From contig JAEZFA010000017.1 in NCBI GenBank assembly GCA_023417665.1, forward strand, positions 1 to 5,317: a stretch of DNA of 5,317 bases, given 5' to 3'. A model generated the notes under the pieces. That model was not told the origin of the DNA and did no database searches. It worked only from the letters and a program-made list of their open reading frames with translations. Position numbers and translations under genes: made by a program. This DNA comes from Pseudomonadota bacterium. Lineage in GTDB: Bacteria > Pseudomonadota > Alphaproteobacteria > Rhizobiales > Xanthobacteraceae. Every line of letters starts with the position of its first letter. Positions within the stretch are counted from its first letter, which is position 1. Shown here one piece after another: positions 1 to 4,283 of the stretch.

Positions 1-513
1 GTGGTCGGCGGCGGCAACACGGCCGTGGAAGAAGCGCTGTTTCTCACGAACTTCGCCTCCAAGGTGACGCTCGTCCATCGCCGCGACTCGCTCCGCGCCG
101 AGCGCATCCTGCAGGATCGCCTGTTCAAGAACCCCAAGGTCGAACTGGTCTGGGACTCCGCCATCGAGGAAATCGTCGGCGGCGGCAATCCTGCGAAAGT
201 CACCGGCGTGAAGCTGAAGAACGTGCGCTCGGGCGCGAGCGTCGAGCGCGCGACCGATGGCGTGTTCATCGCGATCGGTCACAAGCCTTCGACCGAACTC
301 GTCGAAGGGAAAATCAAGATGAAGCCGAACGGTTACGTCTGGACCGCGCCGGATTCCACCGCGACTTCCGTTCCCGGCCTCTTTGCTGCGGGCGATGTCA
401 CCGACGACATCTTCCGCCAGGCCGTAACCGCAGCCGGCATGGGCTGCATGGCGGCACTCGAAGCCGAACGTTTCCTCGCAGCGGAAGGCGCCGATCGCGC
501 GGCCGCGGAATGA
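1..513 (+). CDS. trxB: Thioredoxin reductase, C-terminal half (5' end outside window)
   Basis: FAD-dependent thioredoxin reductase, cytoplasmic: passes electrons from NADPH to thioredoxin. The visible 170 residues begin inside the NADPH domain, with GGGNTA (residues 3-8) for dinucleotide binding and HRRDSLRA (26-33), whose arginines bind the NADPH 2'-phosphate. The C-terminal FAD segment follows: GLFAAGDV (127-134), then FRQAVTAAGMGCMAAL, which closely resembles the end of E. coli TrxB. The family is usually about 320 residues, so about 150 N-terminal residues are missing, including the FAD-binding GxGxxG and the redox-active CxxC pair, which therefore cannot be checked. The GTG at position 1 is an internal Val codon, not a start. 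The stop overlaps the ATG of the following LysR gene in an ATGA, suggesting co-transcription and translational coupling. Identity is near certain; only the 5' end is unknown. Confidence 0.96.
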   Translation: MVGGGNTAVEEALFLTNFASKVTLVHRRDSLRAERILQDRLFKNPKVELVWDSAIEEIVGGGNPAKVTGVKLKNVRSGASVERATDGVFIAIGHKPSTELVEGKIKMKPNGYVWTAPDSTATSVPGLFAAGDVTDDIFRQAVTAAGMGCMAALEAERFLAAEGADRAAAE

Positions 514-1415
514 GCAGCAACGGAATGGACTGGGACAAGCTGAAGGTTTTCCACGTCGCCGCGGAAGCGGGATCGTTCACGCATGCCGGCGAGGCGCTCG
601 GCCTCTCGCAATCGGCGGTCAGCCGTCAGGTCTCCGCGCTCGAGCAGGAGCTGAAGGCCCCCCTTTTCCATCGCCATGCCCGCGGTCTGATCCTGACCGA
701 GCAGGGCGAGATGCTGTTTCGCACCGCGCATGACGTGTTCATGAAACTCGAGGCGGTGCGTACCAAGCTCACCGACAACCGCGAGAAGCCGAACGGCGAG
801 ATGCGCGTGACCACCACGGTCGGCCTCGGCTCCTTCTGGCTCACCGCCCGCATCGACGAGTTTCTCGATCTGTATCCGGACATCCGCATCCATTTGCAGT
901 TGACCGACGAGGAGCTCGATCTCGGCATGCGCGAAGCGGATGTCGCGATCCGGCTCCGCCAGCCGGTGCAGCCGGACCTGATCCAGCGCAAACTCTTCAC
1001 CGTGCATTTCCACGCCTATGCTTCTACGGACTATCTCGCGAAGAAGGGGCATCCGCACTCTCCGGAACAACTGGACGGCCACCGGCTGCTGATGCTCGGC
1101 GGCAACGTGCCCGGCTATTTCTCGAATCTGAACTGGCTGGCCGAAATCGGCCGGGCGAACGGCGGTCCGCGCGCGCCTGCCATGACGGTGAACAACGTCG
1201 TCGGATTGAAAGTCGCTGTGGAAAACGGCGTCGGTATCGCGACGCTTCCCGACTACCTAGTCGAAGGCAATGAGAATTTGGTGCGTCTTTTCAGCGAAAG
1301 CGACGCACCGGCGCTGGACGCATATTTCGTTTATCCGGAAGAACTTCGCTCGGTCGCACGCATCCAGGTGTTCCGCGATTTCCTGCTTGCGAACGCGCAG
1401 CGCTGGAAATTCTAG
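510..1415 (+). CDS. lsrB: LysR-family regulator of the LsrB/VtlR type
   Basis: LysR-type DNA-binding regulator, 301 residues. The winged helix-turn-helix is at about residues 7-66: DWDKLKVFHVAAEAGSFTHA, then LSQSAVSRQVSALEQEL, then RHARGLILTEQGE. A LysR effector-binding domain spans about 95-295 (MRVTTTVGLGSFWLT, ADVAIRLRQPVQPDLIQRKLFTVH, LPDYLVEG). From memory these segments match Brucella VtlR and rhizobial LsrB, which sit directly after trxB as here. LsrB controls oxidative-stress, glutathione and LPS genes; VtlR activates AbcR small RNAs. Two starts are possible: ATG 510, overlapping the trxB stop as ATGA, or ATG 525, giving MDWDKLKVFH, which resembles the homologues' N-termini better. 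Neither has a strong Shine-Dalgarno, which fits coupling to trxB. The protein has no cysteine at all, unlike S. meliloti LsrB, whose cysteines are reported to be redox-sensitive. Family is certain; the LsrB/VtlR assignment is strong but unaligned. Confidence 0.9.
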   Translation: MSSNGMDWDKLKVFHVAAEAGSFTHAGEALGLSQSAVSRQVSALEQELKAPLFHRHARGLILTEQGEMLFRTAHDVFMKLEAVRTKLTDNREKPNGEMRVTTTVGLGSFWLTARIDEFLDLYPDIRIHLQLTDEELDLGMREADVAIRLRQPVQPDLIQRKLFTVHFHAYASTDYLAKKGHPHSPEQLDGHRLLMLGGNVPGYFSNLNWLAEIGRANGGPRAPAMTVNNVVGLKVAVENGVGIATLPDYLVEGNENLVRLFSESDAPALDAYFVYPEELRSVARIQVFRDFLLANAQRWKF

Positions 1416-1450
1416 GACAATCCGGAACCGCGCCTGCGGCCGATGCATGG

Positions 1451-1468
1451 GGGGTATGTAGCTACCCC
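1451..1468. promoter_or_regulatory. Dyad GGGGTA-N6-TACCCC, candidate regulator-binding site
   Basis: A perfect 6-bp inverted repeat (1451-1456 and 1463-1468) spaced by 6 bp, with an 8-bp palindrome GTAGCTAC (1458-1465) at its core. It ends 2 bp before the candidate -35 of the small RNA, about 38-55 bp upstream of the expected start. That is where a LysR-type activator often binds. The gene just upstream encodes an LsrB/VtlR-type protein, whose relatives activate abcR genes, so it is the natural candidate ligand. The dyad is seen; the binding partner is inferred. Confidence 0.4.
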
Positions 1469-1470
1469 GA

Positions 1471-1499
1471 TTGCTGCAGGCGTCATCCGGGACAAATAT
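1471..1499 (+). promoter_or_regulatory. Candidate sigma-70-like promoter of the small RNA
   Basis: TTGCTG (1471-1476) is followed after 17 bp by AAATAT (1494-1499). The -35 is a fair match; the -10 is poor (3 of 6), as would suit an activator-dependent promoter. Initiation would fall near 1505-1507. Support comes mainly from position, between the dyad and a hairpin-rich segment ending in a terminator. Confidence 0.35.
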
Positions 1500-1505
1500 G
1501 CATCC

Positions 1506-1639
1506 GTGTCCTGTAGCTGTTTGCGCGCTTCCTTCCCCCTTCCCTGCGCGCGCACCCGGCAACTTCTCCCTCTGGCAGGCGCCGCCGCGCAAGCGGCGTG
1601 ACTAGCAAGCCGGGCTCCCACGAGCCCGGCTTTTATTTT
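1506..1639 (+). ncRNA. abcR: Probable AbcR (alpha-r15 family) trans-acting small RNA
   Basis: AbcR RNAs are Hfq-dependent riboregulators of alphaproteobacteria. They use exposed CU-rich (anti-Shine-Dalgarno) motifs to repress many mRNAs, notably those of ABC transporters. Seen here: a GC stem (1522-1528 with 1548-1554) presenting a 19-nt CU-rich loop at 1529-1547; a second unpaired CU-rich run, TTCTCCCTC, at 1564-1572; a 6-bp hairpin (1583-1588 with 1593-1598) capped by a GCAA tetraloop; and a strong intrinsic terminator whose upper stem and loop contain CTCCCA. In S. meliloti and Agrobacterium, abcR genes occupy the gap next to lsrB/vtlR, the same position as here. Only one copy is visible, whereas some relatives have two in tandem. 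The 5' end is inferred from a weak promoter and may be off by tens of bases. The alternative is an unrelated small RNA or a long leader of the next gene, but the terminator separates it from that gene. Confidence 0.68.
1607..1639 (+). terminator. Strong intrinsic terminator of the small RNA
   Basis: The stem AAGCCGGGCTC (1607-1617) pairs with GAGCCCGGCTT (1622-1632) around a 4-nt loop, CCAC. The run TTTTATTTT at 1631-1639 follows. The stem is 11 bp and almost all G:C in its core. It lies 192 bp past the LysR stop and 51 bp before the next start. It would end the small RNA and also any read-through from trxB-lysR. Confidence 0.88.
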
Positions 1640-1677
1640 GCATAAAATTATTCTTCACTGACTGCGGGCAACTTCCC

Positions 1678-1684
1678 AAGGGGG
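1678..1684 (+). promoter_or_regulatory. Ribosome binding site AAGGGGG of the membrane protein
   Basis: A purine-rich AAGGGGG ends 6 nt before ATG 1691 and fixes that start. It lies in the 8-nt loop of a weak TTCCC/GGGAA dyad (1673-1677 and 1686-1690). It is exactly complementary to CCCCCTT (1535-1541) in the CU-rich loop of the neighbouring small RNA, so translation could be an RNA target. Confidence 0.6.
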
Positions 1685-1690
1685 CGGGAA

Positions 1691-2200
1691 ATGAGACTCG
1701 TACTGATCGCGATCGGCGTGATCGCGTTGCTGGCCGGCGGCGTATTGCTGCTGCTTTCACTGGTTGCGATGATGTCCGCAAGTCTGGTGCCGGATGCACT
1801 GGCTGCAAGCATTGCCGGCGGCATCGGCCTGTCGGTCGGTCTCTCAGCGATCCTGACCTCGGTATTCTTTTTCTCGTTCGCTTCCGTGCTCGGATTCCTG
1901 CAGCGGATCGCGCGGGCGAGCGAAACCGTCGAACGCATCACCAAGGCGGGAAGCCAGCACCCGAAGCGGCAGGCGGTTTATGACGGCGTTGCCTACTGGG
2001 TCTATGAGGACGACCGCGTGGTCGCCGAAATCGACGGCGGGCATGAACAGTTCGCCAGTGAACGCGAGTTGCTGGCGCAGTTGCGCAGCCGGCGTAACGA
2101 AGCGTCCCGCGCGGTCCGCCCGCGTGCGGATGAAACACGCGCGGCACGGCCGCGAGCGGAAGATCCGCGGGTGCCTAGGCCCAGAGCCGCTCGCCCTTGA
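1691..2200 (+). CDS. Two-helix inner-membrane protein of unknown function with Arg/Pro repeat tail
   Basis: No family recognised. The 169-residue product has two hydrophobic segments, about residues 3-31 (LVLIAIGVIALLAGGVLLLL) and 37-70 (Gly/Ala/Ser/Phe-rich), joined by a short turn. A cytoplasmic-looking region of about 72-135 follows, with VYDGVAYWVYEDDRVVAEID and then FASERELLAQL. The end is a basic tail, residues 140-169, made of three 10-residue units of the form RAxRPRAxxx. The start is set by the AAGGGGG site. A TAAAAT at 1643-1648 resembles a -10 but lacks a clear -35. The gene ends 26 bp inside the opposing msrP, so its last residues (RPRAARP) are read from the complement of the msrP 3' end. 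The tail repeat might anchor the protein to nucleic acid or acidic lipid, but that is speculation. Being a real gene is supported by its RBS, membrane pattern and fit after the terminator. Confidence 0.75.
   Translation: MRLVLIAIGVIALLAGGVLLLLSLVAMMSASLVPDALAASIAGGIGLSVGLSAILTSVFFFSFASVLGFLQRIARASETVERITKAGSQHPKRQAVYDGVAYWVYEDDRVVAEIDGGHEQFASERELLAQLRSRRNEASRAVRPRADETRAARPRAEDPRVPRPRAARP
2108..2197 (+). repeat. Three degenerate 30-bp in-frame repeats encoding RAxRPRA units
   Basis: Units at 2108-2137, 2138-2167 and 2168-2197 encode RAVRPRADET, RAARPRAEDP and RVPRPRAARP. The period is 30 bp and the DNA copies have diverged at wobble positions, suggesting an old duplication kept at the protein level. 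The third unit lies largely within the overlap with msrP. Confidence 0.6.
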
Positions 2201-3158
2201 GGTCCTTGTAGAGTCCGGCAACGTATTCGCCGTAGCCGTTGAACAGCACGGTGTTGCGCCGCTCGCCGGTGCCGATGTCGCGCTCGCTCGCCTGACTCCA
2301 GCGCGGGTGCGAGACTTCCGGATTCACGTTCGCCCAGAAACCGTATTCCTGCCGCTGCAGCTGCTCCCAGTATCCGACCGGGCGCTTGTCGGTGAAGCTC
2401 ACGCGCACGATCGACTTGATCGCCTTGAAACCATACTTCCACGGCATCATCAGACGGATCGGCGCGCCGAACTGTTTGTAACCGGGCTTGCCGTAAGCGC
2501 CCGTCACCATGAAGGCGAGTTCGTTGTTCGCTTCCTCGATGGTGCAGCCCTCGACGAACGGCCAGTTGCCGTCGGAGAGAAAACCCGGCCGCTGCTCGGG
2601 CGCCATCTTCGGATCGTGGAAGGTTTCCATGCGGATGTATTTCGCGGCGGAAAGCGGCTTCGCGAACTTCACGAGCTCCGACATCTGGAAGCCGGTCCAG
2701 GGGATCACGGCCGACCATGCTTCCACGCAGCGCAGCCGATAGATGCGCTCTTGCAACGCCGGCGATACGGCCTTGATCAGCGTATCGATATCGACGGTCT
2801 GTTCTTTCTCGACCATGCCGTCGATCTTGATCTGCCAGGGACGGAGCTGAAGCTTCTGCGCGGACGCGGCGATGTATTTGCTCGTGCCGTATTCGTAGAA
2901 ATTGTTGTAGTTCGAGGCGATCTTCTCTTCGGTCAGCCTGCCGTCGAACTTGTATTTGTCATTGCGCTTGGCGGGATAGAACGCCGCGCTCGGATCGGGC
3001 GCATCGGCCGCGCGCTGCGCGAGCGCGAGATCGGGAAAGAAGGAAGCGGCAGCAAGCGACGCGCCTGCGCCGAGCAGTTTGCGCCGGCTGAAATAGACGC
3101 TTTCGGGGGTTGCCTCGCGTTCCGGAATTTCCCAGCCGCGTTTGCGCTTGATGAACAT
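2175..3158 (-). CDS. msrP: Protein-methionine-sulfoxide reductase, catalytic molybdopterin subunit MsrP (YedY)
   Basis: Periplasmic Mo-molybdopterin enzyme that reduces methionine sulfoxide in oxidised envelope proteins, normally fed electrons by the membrane haem protein MsrQ. The start chosen is ATG 3158 (327 residues), 6 nt after AGGAGA. A start at 3191 would add MRGVSHSRRRF, which has no RBS. A Tat signal is clear: basic N-terminus, SRRKLLG (24-30), hydrophobic run, and likely cleavage after ALA (45-47). The Mo-ligating cysteine is Cys144 in YRLRCVEAWS, followed by VIPWTGF. Other YedY landmarks are WPFVEGC near 199-205, GAPIRLMMPWKYGFKAIKSI (231-250) and the C-terminal WANVNPEVSHPRW (275-287). 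No msrQ is seen next to it: upstream is a TetR gene, downstream the convergent membrane gene, overlapping by 26 bp. It may be transcribed with tetR or from its own promoter at 3193-3221. Assignment is very secure. Confidence 0.96.
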   Translation of the reverse strand: MFIKRKRGWEIPEREATPESVYFSRRKLLGAGASLAAASFFPDLALAQRAADAPDPSAAFYPAKRNDKYKFDGRLTEEKIASNYNNFYEYGTSKYIAASAQKLQLRPWQIKIDGMVEKEQTVDIDTLIKAVSPALQERIYRLRCVEAWSAVIPWTGFQMSELVKFAKPLSAAKYIRMETFHDPKMAPEQRPGFLSDGNWPFVEGCTIEEANNELAFMVTGAYGKPGYKQFGAPIRLMMPWKYGFKAIKSIVRVSFTDKRPVGYWEQLQRQEYGFWANVNPEVSHPRWSQASERDIGTGERRNTVLFNGYGEYVAGLYKDLKGERLWA

Positions 3159-3164
3159 GAACCG

Positions 3165-3170
3165 TCTCCT
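3165..3170 (-). promoter_or_regulatory. msrP ribosome binding site (AGGAGA)
   Basis: On the minus strand AGGAGA lies 6 nt before ATG 3158. It decides between the two in-frame ATGs in favour of the shorter protein, which begins MFIKRKRGW, like other MsrP precursors. Confidence 0.85.
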
Positions 3171-3192
3171 CGAATGGCTAACCCCACGCAAG

Positions 3193-3221
3193 CTAGAGCG
3201 TTGCCACGCAAAAAAGGCAAT
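3193..3221 (-). promoter_or_regulatory. Candidate msrP promoter
   Basis: Minus strand ATTGCC (3216-3221), 17 bp, then CTCTAG (3193-3198). Each hexamer matches 4 of 6 bases of the rhizobial housekeeping consensus CTTGAC-N17-CTATAT. Initiation near 3186 would leave a leader of about 28 nt carrying AGGAGA, and would start downstream of the rejected ATG 3191. It lies in the 114-bp gap after tetR, which shows no clear terminator, so read-through from tetR is also possible. Confidence 0.35.
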
Positions 3222-3272
3222 TCACGGTAGCGTGTGCAGATTCCCTGCACGCCGCAAGGCCGGGTTCTTCGG

Positions 3273-3887
3273 CTACTTTTCGTGCGAGGCGATGATCGCC
3301 TCGCCCATGCGCACGAAGCGGCAGCAGGGGCTGTCGGTGCCGATGCTCTGCGCGCAGACCCGCGCGCCTTCCAGCAGCAGAAACAGTTCATCCGCAAGCA
3401 GTTCCGGCTGGTCGAGGCTTGCGTCGGCGCAGAGCCGGGCAAGCCGGTCGCGGGACGCGCGTTTGTGTTCCTCGATCACGCGCCGGCCGGGATGATCCTT
3501 GTCGGCAAGCTCGACCGCCGCGTTTGCAAGCGCGCAACCGCGTCCTTGCGGATCGTTGGCGTCGCGCCCCGCGGCTTCCAGCCAGACCCCGAGTTGCCGG
3601 CGCGGATTGCCCGGATGCTCGCGCTCGATATGCGCCCAGAACTCATTCGATTTCCCGGCAAGCCGGCGCAGATACTCCGCCACCAGCGCGTCCTTGGACT
3701 CGAAATGCCGGTAGAGCGTCATTTTATTGGTGCCGGCCGCTTCCGCGATGGCATCGACGCCAACCGCGCGGATCCCCTGCCGGTAAAACAGATCGGAGGC
3801 GGCAGCGAGAATACGCTCGCGCGGAGGCACGGCCTGTACGGGGGCCGCGCTCGGTTCGGTCGGGACGGGTGCAAATCTTGGTGTCAT
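3273..3887 (-). CDS. TetR/AcrR-family transcriptional repressor
   Basis: Dimeric one-component repressor, 204 residues, close to the family's usual length. The N-terminal helix-turn-helix domain is about residues 22-70: RERILAAASDLFYRQGI, then VDAIAEAAGTNKMTLYRHF, then SKDALVAEYL. The C-terminal ligand and dimer domain contains GRGCALANAAVELAD (115-129), a GCxxxNxxxE pattern found in a TetR subgroup. Five cysteines (118, 153, 178, 188, 189), two adjacent in SPCCR, would allow sensing of electrophiles as in NemR, but that is inference. It diverges from a small ORF plus ene-reductase across a gap with a perfect operator-like dyad, so it probably represses itself and that operon. The start at ATG 3887 has GAGG only 1 nt away, which is unusually tight. 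GTG 3830 (giving a PPRERILAA start) is an alternative. The inducer is unknown. Confidence 0.92.
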   Translation of the reverse strand: MTPRFAPVPTEPSAAPVQAVPPRERILAAASDLFYRQGIRAVGVDAIAEAAGTNKMTLYRHFESKDALVAEYLRRLAGKSNEFWAHIEREHPGNPRRQLGVWLEAAGRDANDPQGRGCALANAAVELADKDHPGRRVIEEHKRASRDRLARLCADASLDQPELLADELFLLLEGARVCAQSIGTDSPCCRFVRMGEAIIASHEK

Positions 3888-3905
3888 GCCTCTTGACTCA
3901 GGTGT

Positions 3906-3938
3906 TACCGGTCAGTACCTATATGTTACTGACCGGTA
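3906..3938. promoter_or_regulatory. Perfect 12-bp inverted repeat, probable TetR operator
   Basis: TACCGGTCAGTA (3906-3917) and its exact reverse complement TACTGACCGGTA (3927-3938) flank a 9-bp AT-rich spacer. Each arm contains the palindrome ACCGGT (3907-3912 and 3932-3937), and those palindromes are 25 bp apart centre to centre. This could be one long operator, or two imperfect sites of the form ACTGACCGGTCAGT, each taking a dimer. It covers the -10 and most of the spacer of the predicted tetR promoter. A further TACCGG occurs at 3959-3964. Confidence 0.85.
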
Positions 3939-3948
3939 CCAAATCAAG
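3920..3948 (-). promoter_or_regulatory. Predicted tetR promoter
   Basis: Minus strand CTTGAT (3943-3948), exactly 17 bp, then CATATA (3920-3925), close to the rhizobial consensus CTTGAC-N17-CTATAT. Initiation would fall near 3913, giving a leader of about 25 nt. The operator dyad overlaps it, predicting autorepression. I could not find an equally good rightward promoter: CTTGAC (3892-3897) and CTATAT (3919-3924) are present, but 21 bp apart. Confidence 0.5.
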
Positions 3949-3975
3949 CTCCTGCTGGTACCGGACCTCGAAGTG

Positions 3976-3983
3976 AAGGAGAG
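3976..3983 (+). promoter_or_regulatory. Ribosome binding site AAGGAGAG of the small ORF
   Basis: A near-perfect Shine-Dalgarno, AAGGAGAG, ends 4 nt before ATG 3988. It is the strongest ribosome binding site in the window. It supports the small ORF as translated and picks this ATG over upstream in-frame codons and over the internal ATG 4051. Confidence 0.8.
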
Positions 3984-3987
3984 CCCG

Positions 3988-4176
3988 ATGAGTCGATGCC
4001 TGGAAGCTTTTAACGCATTTAGCCTCGCTGGTCGCAATAGCGACCTCGGCATGGCTGAGGCGCTGAACGATCCCCTGATCCGGACCGTAATGGAAGCCGA
4101 CGGGGTCGATCGCGACATACTCGAAGCCGAGTTCCTCCGGGTCGCCGAACGCCGGGCCGAAGCGATCGAGGCGTAA
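3988..4176 (+). CDS. Small protein of 62 residues, unknown function, ahead of ene-reductase
   Basis: I do not recognise a named family. The product begins MSRCLEAFNAFSLAGRN, with one cysteine at residue 4. It continues into a helical, acidic-basic segment with DPLIRTVMEADGVDRDILEA (28-47) and ends in an Arg/Glu/Ala-rich helix, AERRAEAIEA. There is no signal peptide or membrane segment, so it should be a soluble, mostly helical cytoplasmic protein. It is the first gene to the right of the TetR operator and lies 107 bp before the ene-reductase, so it is probably in the same inducible transcript, though a hairpin with a T-run lies between. It could be an accessory or regulatory peptide, or a small leader ORF that controls the hairpin by being translated. 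A larger ORF beginning at 3886 extends this frame leftward through the operator and is not credible. Confidence 0.68.
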   Translation: MSRCLEAFNAFSLAGRNSDLGMAEALNDPLIRTVMEADGVDRDILEAEFLRVAERRAEAIEA

Positions 4177-4185
4177 TTCGAAACA

Positions 4186-4219
4186 CCGCGGCCACTTCCT
4201 CCCCCACAAGCCGCGGCCA
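4186..4219. repeat. Direct repeat CCGCGGCCA, 25 bp apart
   Basis: Nine-base copies at 4186-4194 and 4211-4219 are exactly 25 bp apart, in the gap between the small ORF and the ene-reductase gene. Each contains the self-complementary CCGCGG, so in RNA the two copies could pair with each other, just upstream of the terminator-like hairpin. Confidence 0.45.
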
Positions 4220-4221
4220 AA

Positions 4222-4268
4222 GCCGGACGACCGCAGACGTGCCCCCGCTCGGTCGTCCGGCACTTTTT
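4222..4268 (+). terminator. Intrinsic terminator or attenuator between small ORF and ene-reductase
   Basis: GCCGGACGACCG (4222-4233) pairs perfectly with CGGTCGTCCGGC (4250-4261), a 12-bp stem with a 16-nt C-rich loop. AC and TTTTT (4264-4268) follow. The T-run is short, so termination may be partial. It ends 15 bp before the ene-reductase ATG, with that gene's RBS immediately after it. It could therefore lower downstream expression, act as a regulated attenuator, or protect the processed 3' end of the small-ORF mRNA. Confidence 0.65.
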
Positions 4269-4269
4269 C

Positions 4270-4275
4270 AAAGGA
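4270..4275 (+). promoter_or_regulatory. Ribosome binding site AAAGGA of the ene-reductase
   Basis: AAAGGA ends 8 nt before ATG 4284 and directly follows the hairpin's T-run. It supports ATG 4284. The nearer ATG at 4277 is out of frame. Confidence 0.65.
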
Positions 4276-4283
4276 CATGCCCC

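Noticed and set aside
1..3. GTG at the window edge as the start of a short oxidoreductase
   Set aside because: The first residues align inside the NADPH domain of TrxB. The gene is simply cut by the window.
333..1082. Minus-strand ORF of 249 codons over trxB-lysR
   Set aside because: It is antisense to two strongly identified genes, and its product has no coherent domain.
1631..1647. TTTTAT-N5-ATAAAA inverted repeat after the small RNA terminator
   Set aside because: It is AT-only and includes the terminator's own T-run. It is most simply a by-product of the T tract followed by an A-rich stretch.
3156..3191. Upstream start for msrP at 3191 (prefix MRGVSHSRRRF)
   Set aside because: There is no Shine-Dalgarno before 3191, and AGGAGA is ideally placed for ATG 3158. 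The arginines in the prefix mimic a Tat motif but have no hydrophobic run after them.
3201..3220. TTGCC-N10-GGCAA dyad in the tetR-msrP gap
   Set aside because: Five base pairs around a 10-nt loop is common by chance, and it overlaps the candidate msrP promoter without a regulator to assign.
1980..3230. Plus-strand ORF of 416 codons across the msrP region
   Set aside because: It is antisense to msrP, which has an unmistakable Tat signal and Mo-cofactor cysteine, and its start lies inside the membrane-protein gene in another frame.
3234..3250. GTGCAG-N5-CTGCAC dyad after tetR as its terminator
   Set aside because: In the tetR direction the nearest T-run (3210-3215 on the opposite strand) is about 18 bases further on, too far for an intrinsic terminator. 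The stem is only 6 bp.
3886..4176. Extended 96-codon version of the small ORF from 3886
   Set aside because: It would be translated through the operator and promoter core. The strong RBS at 3976-3983 marks ATG 3988 as the start.
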